Below, piece after piece: positions 1-13,800 of a stretch of DNA of 64,000 nucleotides. Every line of letters begins with the position of its first letter. Position 1 is the first letter of the stretch. Origin of the DNA: Burhinus oedicnemus (taxonomy: Eukaryota; Chordata; Aves; Charadriiformes; Burhinidae); assembly GCA_008921705.1 (NCBI GenBank), contig VFFE01006092.1:213919-277918 (forward strand). Direction: 5' to 3'. Below the pieces are notes generated by a model. The model was not told the origin of the DNA. It ran no database searches and saw only the letters and a list, made by a program, of their open reading frames with translations. The translations under genes and the position numbers were made by a program.

Positions 1-1440
1 TGCTTATACTGCCATGCTGCTAACAGAAGTGTGTTGCTGTTTTGTTTCACAAACAAAACAGGCTCTTGCACCAAAACAATGACAGGGAGCCAAATTCTCA
101 CTGAGATGAAGCTGTGCAAACCATGAGGGAAGCGTATCTGTGACTGTGAGGAGATGCAGCCCTACGGGATTCCTCTGCATCTTGAGAACACACACAGAGG
201 ACAAACACACAGCACAACTTCACATCTTCCTCTGGAAAATTACTTCGATGTGTCTGTCAAAGGACAAACTTTACACAAAAATACATTATAATAAGATTAA
301 AAAGGAGACAAATTCCTCTCTTGCTTCAATTTCCTGATTCTGCAAACTGCTTTCAGCCCCCCTAACCCTTACCCCCATCCTGTCTTGACCAATGCGTAAG
401 CATGCTGTGGCTTATCACAGAACAGGAAATCCACCCGAGGAATTTCCTGCTAATTGTATCCTGCTTGATAAAGGAAATGGTCTAAGAAAGTTTGGTCTGA
501 GCAGAAAGAGAGACCAGACTAGAAGAACAATCAGATGTGTTGAGCTCTGGTGGTGCCCCTCCCTTGCTGAATGGAGACCACAGCAAGTTCAGGATGGGGC
601 CATTCCCTTTGTTTTTCAGAGCCTGATCTACGCAAAGCGCCAGAGCCCCATGGCTACAGGAAACTGGACATTTTGTACAGATGCCCCTGAAGCAGTTTAA
701 ACTGGTGTGGACAAATATCTTTTTCCGGATTCAGCTGCCCCAGTGGAAGAAATTATCGTACCAGCTGCTTGTGGCTGGCTGCCTGACAGTGGTTACTGCC
801 CGCTGGGAGCATCCCTTATCCACTTCAGTGAAAACGAGCTCGTGTGCTTAGCAAACATGTACAATATAAATTTTGAAGCAAACCTTGCTCATCGTGACTC
901 AAAGGGGAGTACCCGTGGGAGCAGCTCACTGCCAGAGCTGCAGGAATAATAACTGGGGACGAAGGACACTGACAACGGTGCAGGATGGCTGAGGACAGCT
1001 GTTAGTCTCACCAGTACAGGTGGATCCATAAGCCATATCCCACAGAAACATGTGTCCTAATAATCAGAATTCACTTTCTTGCTTGCACAGGTTTGAAAGC
1101 AGATTAAGCTGCCACAATGGCAACGTGGAGACAAGCACAGATTGTGCTGGTAGCAGAGCCACTGTGGGAACCACTAGCCTTGAAGTGAGATCAAATTGCC
1201 TCAGAGAGCGCAGGCCAGGCCCATTACAGAGTTAGCTGCCAACATCGCCATATGGTGGCTTGTAAACCTCACTGGGGGACTGTGTGCAAGATGTGCAAGA
1301 TGTGCAAGGCTACTGGAATTATAGCCCCAAATCATAGCACTGTGGCATGGTGGGAGTCTAAATGTAGCTCGATACAGAAACATAGGAGCACAAGAAACAT
1401 CCTTGTATTGGAAGGCAGAAGGCCAGATGATGTGGTAGCA
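1..1440. other. Sequence beyond the DELE1 3' end, no gene seen
   Basis: In mammals DELE1 is tail-to-tail with PCDH12, so the 3' end of a + strand neighbour might be expected here. I recognise no cadherin sequence. Open frames, such as 102 codons at 392-700, have no family resemblance. Confidence 0.5.
1283..1308. repeat. Three tandem copies of TGTGCAAGA
   Basis: A 9-bp unit repeated nearly three times (1283-1291, 1292-1300, 1301-1308). It lies just beyond the DELE1 poly(A) signal. Confidence 0.9.
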
Positions 1441-1457
1441 CAGGAGATATCACAAGG

Positions 1458-1463
1458 TTTATT
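1458..1463 (-). terminator. DELE1: Poly(A) signal of DELE1
   Basis: AATAAA on the minus strand, about 145 bases after the DELE1 stop, giving a short 3' UTR that would end near 1435-1445. It is the first canonical hexamer after the stop. Confidence 0.65.
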
Positions 1464-1607
1464 CTTAAAACCCTGGTATTTAAAAACGGTTCCTGTTTCA
1501 TTAACAGAAAGCTTTCTCTTTCCACTCACCGCTACCCCACTTCCAGCTCCACACAGACTAAGAAGGGCTGCCTTCCCTCTGCCTGCTTGTTTCACTTACC
1601 AACTGCT

Positions 1608-1864
1608 CTAATAACAGTAGTGGTGGGGCTCCATGCACTGCAGCTCCAGTGGTGTTGCCCTGTTTCCGAGGGCATGGCTCCATGCTGCACCGCCAAGCAT
1701 CATCATGTGCAGTCTGTCTGCGCTCCAAGAGTGGGGCAGGGTGAGGGCAGATTGTCTTGGCTGGGTGGCGTGGAGGCCTGCAGGCACACGCTCAATAGCC
1801 CAGAAACAGGGGCTAGAGGAAGAGGCTCTTATTCCGGAAGGGAAGGGATGCTTTGTTTGTGCAT
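1608..1864 (-). CDS. DELE1: DELE1 coding exon 11 (C-terminal tail, stop)
   Basis: It encodes residues 458-541 and the stop at 1608-1610. The acceptor is AATGTACTTTCAG|AT. The tail is Ser-rich then divergent. Landmarks keep the mammalian order: GIRASSSSP for GLKSFSSPS, and [15 protein letters not shown] for LPHASSTGNLGLL. The human tail is longer and ends differently. Confidence is lower than for exons 6-10 because only short blocks match, but phase and position fit. Confidence 0.82.
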
Positions 1865-4800
1865 CTGAAAGTACATTAAAACATGATACTAATGACACCT
1901 CATACTATGGGAACGGCTTCTCCACTTCAGCTTGGCTGGAAATAGCTGGTAAGAAGTGGAAAAAACTGAAAAGAAAAAGTGCTCCCTTCCCTTCAGTAAA
2001 AAGGATTCCTTTTTGTCGTGGCCCTGTGCCACCCTTCCTCCGGCAATATGGGCCCCGCTTTTATGGGGTCACTACACAATGCAGTCCCATGCACCCTCTT
2101 CCCCCGCTGCCCGTGGTACCTTCCACCTCCTCTTCTAACACTCGCAGTCTCTCCTGGGCGTTCCTGTTCCCCGCAGCAGCTGACTGTCGGTAGTGTTTCA
2201 TCGCTTCTGCCAGGTTCTGCTGCACTCCAAGGCCCTTCTCATAGCAAACGCCCACGTGATACCTGCTTTGGGCATCCTAGCCACAGGAGAAAGCACAGCA
2301 ATCAGCTCCACATGATGCAGACATGATGACAGCACAAGAAAGGAGAACAGAGAGTCTTTAACACCTTCTTTAAAGTTTACTGCTCTGTTTTTGGTCACCT
2401 TCTTTAAAGTTTACTCCTCTATCCCCCAGATCATATCTTCAGTAATTTAGTCCCTTCTCTGAGTGCATAGTGAAACAGAATTTCTTACCAGCTACCTCTG
2501 ACTCTGCTCTTTTCTATCATTTTCCAATTAAATTCACCGATTTCCCTTCAACATCCAGGTCTGTGTCATGGGAACAAAGGAACAGCTGTCTCTGCAGAGC
2601 ATCCCAATCGTCTCAGGGGTCAGAGCTAAGAGGACTTGGGCAGCCTTGACTGCACCCACATCCTGATCACACCCAAGCTCTGAGCATGCCCTATGGACTG
2701 CCCTACTACAGCTCATGCAGAAGTCTTGCAAAAACACAACAAATGCCAGAGAGGTTCTTGTTGCCAAGGGTTGGAAGATTTCCTTTGGCAGTATCAGGCC
2801 ATGAAGCCTTCAGAACAACAGTGCACCACTATCTTGCTCAGCCCCACCTAATTATATTCCAGAAGAAATCTCAAGCAGCAGAAATGAAGTCAAGCAAGTA
2901 AGTGCTAGAGAAAAAGCACCTAAACTACTCAGATGTAAGTAACTACTGAGAATGGACTAACGAAACTAGAGGATGTCACTGCAGATGGGTCTGTGAAGCC
3001 AAAGCTAAATCCCTGATACGTTTACGTGTTCGCTGTGCACTCGATCTTTGAGATATAATAGGAGGCAAAGGGTGCCACAGGAAGCAAGAAAGCAAGATGA
3101 CGGTCCTGAAGACATTGAAAAGACAGCATGGGCTAGTGGTCACATAGACCTTGTCCAGCAAAAAAAGCCAGCAACATAACTTGAAGAGTATGACTGCCAG
3201 AAACATAACCTAAACAAGGCTTTGCAAAAAAAGAAAATAGGGGAAAAAAAGAAAAAAGGAAGTACGTAGCAAGTTTTAATAAAGCCATGAGAAAACAACA
3301 TATTGCAAGTGTTGCTCTCTGGGATGTAGCTGGTAAAGAAAAGCAAAGAACTTAATGAGTGGGTGCTTTGCAAAATGTTGCAAGTCTCAGTTTATGACAG
3401 CAATAAACTTCTTTAGGGATGAGATAAACATGTTGAAGGATTGGCACTTCAGATGTGAGACAGGGTTAAATAAGTATTAAGTATTCCACTAGCCATCTTC
3501 TATATGATGAACACCTCAAAGACAAGACCACAAGGACAACAGATCCCCAAATTAGCATGGCATAAGTGACTGCAATATACTTTGAAATCTGAAGGTCAGA
3601 CTTAGTTCTCCAACAACACTCTTTAATATGTTTTTTATATTCCATGGTTGCACACATAAAATAAGGGAGGATAAAAACTGGTAACTGAAGTTCTCTGAAG
3701 CATCATTGTATTTGGAAGAACACTTTTCAGAGTTCTTTCCTCAGCTCAGAGTAGCACAGAGCAACAACCTGAGAGAGAAACACTGAACCCATGACTTTTT
3801 GTGCCTGTTTTCCCTTTTTTGGAGTTGTAGCTAAATGATCTGACAGTGTCTGCACTCTTAGAAGTGCATGAAAACTGAAGTGGCAAAGTTTGCAAGTGAT
3901 GTAATGTCATTTGGAGTGATCCAACTTACTGTAAAGAATTAATTAGAGATCTCACAAGACTAAGAGTGGGCAACACAATCACAAAGGAAACTTAGTGCTG
4001 ACAAATGCAAAGTAGTGTCTATAGAAAGAAATTTGTGAGTCATTGTGATAGCTCCCTGAAACCATCAAGTCACTGCTCAGTGGCAAGCAAAAGGACAAAC
4101 AATATTAGGAATTATTGGAAGGGAACGCAGAACAAAGCAGAGGATCTCATTATGTCAGACCCCTCGCATACCTCCATCCTGGACCCAGTTTTATTCCTAG
4201 CATCTTGAAATGGTCAAAGGAGAATTAGAAAAATAGAGAGAAGACTGACAAGCAAAATAGAACAGCTTAACTACGTGGAGAGACAAACTAAATTAGTGCT
4301 CTGCAGCCTGCAAAAGAAATGACTTGGATAGGATATAGTAAATGGCGACAGAATCAGAAAGATTAGCCAAAAGAAGGGGGAATAGCTATTCGTTATTTTC
4401 CATTACACAAAAGCTGTGGGGACTGAAGTTAAAACAAACAAGTTCTTCAGAAAAAACTAGCTATTACAATGCAGTGCAAGCTGAAAATGAGTGAACAATG
4501 TCACAGTGCTGTAAAGAAACAGAACTGTGGGATGCAGAAACCTGGCTGCAAGACATGGGATGTCATACTTCTGCTACTCTAAGTGCTGGTAAGGGTTCTG
4601 GAGCAGTACTATGCTGAGACTGTGGCACTGCCCTTCAAAAAAATAAGCCTGGGTCAGTTGGAGAAAGTTCAACAGCAAGCAAGAAAATTGTTGGTGATCT
4701 AGACAACATGATGTGTGAGAATGAACTCAAACAATGGGGAAGGCTGAATGGAGATTCAAGTATTTAAGTACGTTAAAGGTTCCTGCAAAGAAACAGGAAT

Positions 4801-7800
4801 AGACTTTTCATCCTCTCTACAGAAGGGAAGAAATAGTGGGCCAATTTTGAAGAACAGATTCAAGATAGACACAACAAAGTTCTCAAAACAATACAGTAGT
4901 GAAAGAGTTTGACTGAAGAGGGTGTAGATGCTCCATAATGTAAACCTGTAAAATTACGCTAGATGAATATAAGCACTGGTGCTGTAAGAACTACTCCAAC
5001 CCAACAGAGCTGTTTCTACATTCATGTTTCGTAGGGTCTGTGCCTCAGGGCCTGTTTCCTCTCCAAGATGTGCCAAGGATCCACTCTGTTCTTTCAGACA
5101 GTGCGGTAAAGTCCCGACACTCACTCCCATTTCCAAGAAGCCCTGAAATCTGCTACCTGTAATGTGCAATGATCCCAAACTGAGAACAATCATAGCTTAC
5201 AAAGACATTACTTACACCGTTCTTTGCTGCCAGCAGCAGGTACTTCAGACCTCTCTTCTCCTTAGGTTGCAGCCCCCTCATGTAGAATACTCCAAGATAA
5301 GCCTGTGCCTGCAACAAAACCACACGATACAAATCAGCCGCGATTTTCCCCCTTAATTACTCCAGTCTTTACTGATTTTGCAAGTTGCTCAAATGCTGGG
5401 GTTACTGCAGCAAGACGGGTGTGCTAAGTACCCTGCTTGCTGCACAGCCTGCTGAGAGAAGGAGGGTCTGTCCTAGGGAAAAATCAGTCTGACATGGTAA
5501 ACACAAAAAAATCACATTTAATCTATAGAACTCCACTATACACGCAGCAACATCACCATACTAACACTGTAAGACCCAGAATATCGTTTCAAACTGCACT
5601 GTGGAAGTTAGAGCCAGAGAACAGCTCCTACCCGTGATCTGTCCGTAAGATACAGCAGATGCACTTCCTGGAACAGTGTGCTACATAAGAGATAGTCACT
5701 GCCAGGACAACTGCCATTCGCAACACAAGATGGCACATGCCTAAACGCATCGCCTGAAGAGTGGGAAAGGAGGGCAGGGTACACAGATCCATGCAGATGA
5801 ATCATCTTGAAAAGTCACAGATACAAAATGAGGATCTGTTCTTACTTCAAGCAACTCATGGAACTTCCTCCATCAAAGCAACCTGTACTCTTGGAATTGA
5901 GAGCAGATGAAACACAGAGCTACATTTTCAACTGGAGGTCAGTTTTCCTAAGCCAATGGTCTAATCTAGGTGACTAACCTAAGAGCCACATCAAAAAATC
6001 CAACAGCAAAACCGACAACCAACGCTGCTGACGCAGTGGGTACCTAGTTGCATCCCATGTGCAGGCAGGGCTGTCTGCCATACGCTGTCAGGAGTATAAA
6101 TAAGTAGGAAGAATTTTGCGTCCAGTCCCACAGATGCTGCTTTCTAGGATGCCCTCTGGTTCAGTCCCTTAGACAAGGTTCTCTGCTGGCTCTCTCCTAT
6201 GAACTCCCATGCTGTGGACACTAACCTCTGTAATTCCGGCCATAGCTGCTTGCTCCAGGAAAGTCACTGCCTTCTGACGCCTGTCCCATTCATTTTCAGG
6301 TCCATGGCATAAGAGGTATCTAGCGTAGCGGTACTGTGCCATGGGGTGACAGCTGCTGGCTGCACGGTAGTAATAAAAAGCTGCCTGGAAAAACAGAAAC
6401 ACACTTGTGTGATTCAGGTAATACATGCCCTCAAACCTGACATGACTCCCCTCTGGACAGGACAAGCTTAACCTCTCTGTCTAGATCTATCATAAGCTGT
6501 GCACGCTTACCCCAGCAGCTCTCCCACACCTCCCAGCTGAAGAACATGAGATTAAGTGAGACAGTGGACTGTGGCTATACAAGAGCCCTATAACCACCCT
6601 GCCTTCTCTAGTCAAAACTCCCCATGTTGAAGGGGGTGGCACTGGGCCAACAATACCAACGCTTACTCTGCACAATTACTTGAAACAAGCCGCCTTTGCA
6701 GATCTTTCCAGCTACAGAAGATGCTGACTACGGCCAGCACGCACTAGGTGGCAGGCTGTAGTTAAGGTACCCAAATTGGATGGCTCAAGATGTAAAGAAA
6801 CTCTCCGATGTGCAGGGGTGTTTAAAATACAGTAACATGACAGGTTTCTCCTTGGTACTCTCCTGGGTGCCAGCGGCACAGCCTGTGTGCCTAAGAGAAG
6901 ACCTCAGAAGCTATGAGAAAGGGGATTTGAGGAGCACATCTCTGAGGGGATGTATGACACTGAAGCCAGCACTGCAGACCCACAGTTTGTATTTATTTCC
7001 AGTGTTTTCTAACGAGACTTCAGACTGTCACACCCATGCAAAAGGAGAAAAGCGCCTGTGCACCCAACAAAGACCACTCTCCTGGTCTGTGTCACACATA
7101 TACAACCCTACAAGCTGTGGATACCTTTTCCAAGTCTTTTTCCGTGCCTCTGCCATGCTCGTAACACAGACCCACATTGAACTGGGCTTTGCTGTAGCCT
7201 CGATCCGCTGCCAATTTGAAGCAGGTATAGGCTATCCTGTAATGGCCCGCTCTCATACTTTCAATTCCTGAGAAGAACATAGTGTAAAAACAGGGGAAAA
7301 GAAAATGGACAGAATGCAGCCTCAAATGCAGCAACCTCCCTCCCTGGCTACTGGGCCTTCCTTGGCCCATGCCAAGTGCTCTGGTTCACTTCCAGCTGGC
7401 TCACCAATGCTCACTCCACAGGAGCAAAGTTTCCTTAAGGAAAAATGGTAACGCTGCATTTTAGGAATTTTTCTAGTCTCATTGCAAAGAAGGATCACAG
7501 GCTAACACAACATATGGTTCACAGAGAAGCGGCTCGCTTTTTTAGTGCTGCAACTAGTGGTGTATATAGGGCAGGGATTTTTTTCTTAGATCTTGCATCT
7601 TCCTTCAGCTCTTCTTAAAGCTGCAATTCTGCAATTGCTTTTTCAGCTTGCCAGAAAGACTGAGATCTCAGACAATGAAAAAGGATACAAGGATATGACA
7701 GCTCATGTTGCAGAAAAGACAGAGATGGCTTAATTTCCAACTACACATGTCAGGACAACAGTTCAGGCTTCATCCAAGCCTGGATTTAAATACGCTGATA

Positions 7801-10800
7801 TAAATCAGGTGGCAGGATGCGACAAAGGGCAATAAATCTCTGAAAGCACAGTTGAAATTGCTGAAAGGAGGCTTCAGCTTGGGTATATGCCATCTCTGCC
7901 TTCACACAAGACCTGCAACAATTTGGAGGTCCTCCAAAAAGAGAAATGTGTGGTTTAAGGACAAAACAAATCCAAGTCCACATTACCGAGGATATTCAAA
8001 GCAATGGAAATGTCAATCCGGAAAATCTGCTGCAATTGGAAAGCAGCTTCCTCTAAATGTCCTCGCTGAGCTGGGTCACCCTGAGGAGTTAATGAAGAAA
8101 GCTATTAAGACAGTAAAAACATACAAACCCTATAGGAGATTCTGTCTTGGAAACTGAGCAGTGAGACACATTTGTACTGTACTATAGTTACCAAAAGGGT
8201 GATGTAATCTGGTGTCATGTGTCCACAAAAAAATCTCCCTCTCCTACACAGCCATCTAGTTAGGGAAGCTCTATGGATACTGCTCACCTCCCCTCTAGCC
8301 AAAGAGCTTGGTGTAGCCTCTCGGACGTCATCAGACCTTTCAGAATTTAGCAAATACCTGATACTACTCACAGCTCCCCCCTTCAAAAGTAACATTAGCT
8401 GTTGTTCACCCTCCTGCATCATGTCAACAGCACAAACAATCTCTGCCAAGAACGCACTGACACACTCCTAATAAAATCCTGCACAGCAGAGACAATGTCT
8501 TTTCCTTCTCAGTAATGAACAGTATTTTTTACTTTACCACAGCTCTGGGAGGCAGATTAGCCTGGCTTGCAGCTTTAGCTTCCCAGCTTGCGTACAAATG
8601 TAGTGCCATCGAGTGGCAGCAGTACACACTGCACATCAGCTGAGATGCCTCCGCACTCCAGGAAGTCACGCAGCAAACATGCCCCTTGCCACCCAACAGC
8701 TTTACTGCTCAGCCAGCACTCAGAGCTGCTCACAAGAGGATGACACAGGGACCAACTCTCCTCTTCTCCCGAGAACCTCCTGAGACCTGCTCCACTACCT
8801 ACAAAGGAGCTAGAGACTCTTCCTACAGGCCCTGCAGAAAGCAGCACCTCCCAGGATGCGGAGCTTGACGGTCAGCCCCTCAGCAGAGCAAGCAAGTGCC
8901 TTTCTGGTGGGGGAGCAGAGGTCACTTCCATGTCAAAGAGAGGATCCCGCTCTCTTAAATACTGAATTTACCTCCACTCTGTTCAAACTGTCCTTGAGCA
9001 ATTGCTCAGCTGACTTATTTTTTAAAATGGGGGATTGTCTGCACCTAAGACTGTGAATTGCAAGGAATTAGCAGGTTTAATCACAACAAGAACAATAATA
9101 TAATTCGTGGCCTTGTAACTCTTAAGCTGGTGCACCCTTTTCAAGCCCAAAGTGTCTTCTTCTCTATAACAGACAAGAGCCAGTCCTGATTTGGAGCTTT
9201 AGGAGGAGTGACATCCCCTTCTCCAGCCATGGGTTGTCTGGTAAAAACTAAAATAGCAACAGCATGTAATCACCTAGTGAAAGATTGCATCAAAATGCAA
9301 ATACACAAGAACAGACTGGTGCTACTGGATAGATTTTTTTGTTGTTGTTCAGGTTTTGGAGGGTTTTTTTGCCATTTTCTCTCAGTGCTTCTCTACTAGC
9401 ACCACTGTTACACAGACACCTTAAAGGACGGGGATGCCAATTTGTAGTTCCTGACCTTTGCTCTGGCTAAAGCATAGGGCAGCACATCATGTCTCTCTTT
9501 CTCCTGGCCTCCAGCTATGCAGGTCAGAAAACACTCTTGTGTGTGAGTGGATTGCTCAGGCTGGGCTTGGGATCGCATTGAGATGTCCTCCTGTAGGGAA
9601 GGGTCCTTAGGTGCAGACAGAAGGTGTGAAAAAGGAAAGCTTACCTTTGGAGAGCAGAGAGCTGTCCCTGGGCTGTAGTTCTTAGAGATATGGAATTCCC
9701 CTACATTAAAAAAAGAACAAAAAAAGCAAGTTTAAGCAATGCTGTATCTTCACCTCTTCCTTCTGTTCCCATCCTCTCTACTCCACAGCTCTTTCTTAGA
9801 GGACTGATCACCTGCCCAGCCAGGGACATTAAGAGCAGAAGGGACGCTGACCAATCTGACCTTTGTATAAGGAACAAAGTGCCATGTGAATACAGTCCTG
9901 TAACCTGCAGCTGGCTAATGCACCTCCTCCAGAAAGGACCCCAGTCTTGATTTGAAGACACCAAATGGTAGAGAACATCCCGCTTCTTCTGAAAGTTTGT
10001 CTCACTGACTTGTAATTGCTGCTTTAAACCTCTGTGCTTCATTTCAAATGAAAATAAATCTGGTTTCTGCTCACAGGTGCTGGCTCTTCTAGGCTTTTTT
10101 TCCTCTTTACTAAAAAGCCCATTCTCCTTTTGAAAGTCCTGATATGACTAATCAATTCGTCTTCATTCTTGCCTGTGATTCCAAACAGACCGTGCTGTTC
10201 ATGTCTTCCAACTGAAGTACTTTTCTGCCCGAGTTGATTAATTTTATGACTTTTTTGCCACTATTCCTGAATTTTCAACATTGTTATTGAAGTGCAGACC
10301 CTCTCACCAGTGTCACAGGAAGGATAAAATTGCCTCCTTATTTGAATTCATAACTGCCTACTTTGCATGTATCAGAACTGTGCTCCTATTCCCATTGCCC
10401 AGGGCATCACACCAAGATCTCACACTTAGGTGCTTGCCTCCCTAGCTCCTTTTCCAGGTAATTTCTTTCCAGGGTACAGTTCTGCTTCCACAAGGGGACG
10501 ATCAGACATGCTATTCTGGCTGCATCAGATGCAGGCTTAGGTTATCACCCCAGTGTGCCCCACACACTCATCGCTGCCCTCTTAGATATGCTGGCACAAT
10601 CAAATGTTCAGCCAGTATCTGACCAGTTTCAATCAGAATTATCTCATGAAAACATCTACAGCAAAAGCTAAGCCACCTTGCTCTTAACAGAATTGTGCTG
10701 GAAGGCATTTACACCAGCTGCTCTAAGAGGATGGTGACATCCAGCAAAAAGGACGAACAGGCGAGAGCTGACCGAGGCCAGTTATTTTTAACCTAAATCA

Positions 10801-13800
10801 CCATAAGCAGCTGGATCCCACCAGGATCCACCTAACACCACGTGCTGAAGCCTGGATCCCTTCAAACCAGTGCTGTCAACACAAGAAGTAGCTGCACCCT
10901 CCCCATGTCTCCCCATCCCCCTCCCAAGCTGGGTGGCTGCAGAGCAGGGAGCTCCTATGAGTGGGAAAAAAAAAAAAAAAAAGGCTTTTTGGGGGCCCAA
11001 TTCCTTGATTCCTGGCACTATACAGCTACACAAGCACTTGTGCCAGCACAGTGGAAAGGAGTGTGCAACAGGCAGGATTGCTTACTGCAGTGCCTGCACC
11101 ATCTTACACTGCACGTGAAGCCCTAGCCTATGTTCCAGATGCAGCCTCATTATTCCCAGATAAACAATTCCCCTCTAGCTGTATTAAAGTGTATTTTATC
11201 TGAACAAGCCCCACTCACCCAACAAGCAAGATCACCATGGCAAACACAATTTCTGTTTGTCATTCCATCAAAAGTAATATAATCTGTGAATTTATTAGTT
11301 GTGCTTTACATTTATTTTCAGATCAGGCATAAAATTATCTGATCTTTCTCACCCTAAGACTCTATCTCTTGTTCAGGTATCTCCCTCATGACGTAATTTA
11401 TTTTTTTGCCATACTTAGAACAGCAAATCTCATTGAAGAAAATGTCTGTATTAAAAATTCTCCCAACTATTTGTTTGAACAACATTAGTACACTCATGCT
11501 TTCAGGAAACTTTATATTTAGCAGACATCTACTCCTAAATCAGAGATTCATCGGTTACTGAGAAAACATGCTGTAATTTGGACAAACCATTACCCCATGA
11601 AAAATAAACAGAAACTAATTCTGAACTTTATCAGCCTGCAAAACTGTTGCCTGACACTCTCCCACTGGAAACCCCTCCCCAACCAAAACCCAGTAATCTC
11701 CCTAGATTAGAGTTACCACTTCTGAAGAGCATAAGGTCATTTGGAAGAAAACACAGGGACCAATCGATCCAGACATCCAGTTCCATCTCCTGAAGGCCTA
11801 GATGAATGAATTCTCTCAGAACTCACCTTTGAGGCTGGGCAAGCCTCAAATCAAATCTCTTCATGAATATCACGGCTTTTAAGACTCACCTGTCTCAGAG
11901 CAGCTGCCTCAATACCAGGCACACAATCTAAACACATCGCAGTAAACGGAGAAATAAAATCAACCCCTGGCAGCAAAGAATCTCATCTCAATTCAGCAGA
12001 ATGAGACGACCAGCTCAGATTAAACCTTCAACCTGATGTTAGTTAATACAAGTTCACCCCAACTGTTCGTTTCTTACCTCCCAAAGAAGGGTCAAGCTTC
12101 AGCAAAACTTCAAAGGAACTAGGCTTTGAACAAATTCATTGCTATATTGCACACACAGAACCACGTCAAATTACTCTTAAGGTTGTATGTTCGAAGCACA
12201 CAAAAGCTGGAAATACCGCAGCTGGAATTTTCTGTGCAACTTTATTTCTACTTCTTCAAACGTGTTATGATGTAAGGTGACTATGCATCCTTTTTTCCAT
12301 GCAATCTTGCAGCTTTCAGTGTACTGGATGCCCAACACTCACATATTCCGCAGCTAATAAATACTTTGTATTTTCCCACTGTTCATCCTGTACTAATCAA
12401 ATGTTGCTCAAAGCTAGCTCCAAACAAGGAATTAATAATCTTCTCATAGACAGTCTAGATTGCTCATCCCAAAACATCCAAACGCTTCACAAGAATGAAT
12501 TTACAAGAGCTGGACAAAATCCAGGATTTCTGCCTCATGGAAAATTTTAGTGTTTCCAATTGGTTTCATTGTGCTTTGAAATGAAAACACGCTTTTGAAA
12601 TGTCTGTAATCTCAGAACTGAAATAACAAACTTTACAGTTCTGCTAGAGGTAAAATACAACTCCCCAGGGCAACATTCAGCTGCTATAACACTGAGACTG
12701 GCTGTAATCACCTGCTCGTTCAATATGTGCCTTTAACTTTGGGCAAAAAAACCTTCGAGTGAGGCATGAATTGCATAAAAAAACCAGGATGCGATCATGC
12801 AGCTGAGGACTTGCTGACAGTAATATCCAGAATGCTAGTTATAGCAACTTTTAAATGAATTTCCTAAAGTTTTCTTTTTAAACACACTAAAAGTAATAGT
12901 TTCTATCATAGTGTGTTACGTTAAAACTGGAATGGCTCATCCGCAAAGCTGGGATGTTTGGATCCATCACAAAGATCTTTGCAACTGGAGGTAACGAAGT
13001 AGCTAACAGCAACAGCAGACTGTACACGTAGACCAGCACAAGCAAGTCTGGAAATTAAGTGAAACACTGAAAGAAAGGCTGAGGATGTGGAATTCTCTCT
13101 ATAAGGTCCTTTGCCATCGCTGGCAATGGCAAACTGGAGAAGTGAAGGTATATTCTGCTCTACTCTGAGTTCTGGAGGTCTGTTCTCTAATGGCGAGACT
13201 GCTACCAGATTCCCCTGCATCATCTGCCAGGTGTCTGTCTTTTCCTTCCTTCTGCTCTCCCCAGCTTCCTGCTGTGTTCTGATTTAGCCAGCCTCATTCT
13301 CTTTTGGTAGCTAAACACCAGAAAAAAAAAATAATCCTAAGTCTTAGGCAGCTTTTTCTGTAGAAAGTAAAACATACTCTGAGAAAAAGGTACCATCAAG
13401 CTTCACTTCAAAACCTTCCATGGCAAGATTCACAGGACTTCTCACATTACAAAACGATATATTTTTTCAGACTCTTCAGTGAAAATTACTGAATCTCTTC
13501 ACCCTGACTTTTCTCAATAAATTCCCACAAAATGGATATACAGCATAATGTGAGAATGTAACCCGAGGACGTATATTGAGCAAAATCAAATTATTTCTGA
13601 CATATATTATCTCTGACAAATGACAGTTGTAGATGCTTGGACAGAAAGTGTAAGGAATAAGGATTATAAAGTCATGCTTTTCCTGGCAGAACTTTCCAGC
13701 AATCAGCTGTTCTGTGATCTTCTGAGCAAGAGGTTTTGGCTGGACCAATTAAGTTAAATTTGAATGTGCAATTTTACATAACCACTTCTTGGAACCCATT

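Larger units (their letters stand above)
2277..5215 (-). other. DELE1: DELE1 intron 9
   Basis: Contains the 34-bp-spaced duplication near its 3' end and the antisense CR1 at 3840-4935. The remainder (2430-3830) is unremarkable AT-rich sequence with purine runs at 3225-3260. Confidence 0.7.

Noticed and set aside
392..700. A 102-codon + strand frame, considered as the end of a PCDH12-like neighbour
   Set aside because: No cadherin or PCDH12 tail residues are recognisable and there is no good poly(A) signal after it.
1633..2193. A 186-codon + strand frame
   Set aside because: Antisense to DELE1 exons 10-11 and intron 10.
6780..7271. A 163-codon + strand open frame
   Set aside because: It overlaps DELE1 exon 7 and its splice site on the other strand; shadow frame.
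8575..8847. A 90-codon minus-strand frame in DELE1 intron 5
   Set aside because: No acceptor/donor pair in a usable phase and no match to mammalian DELE1.
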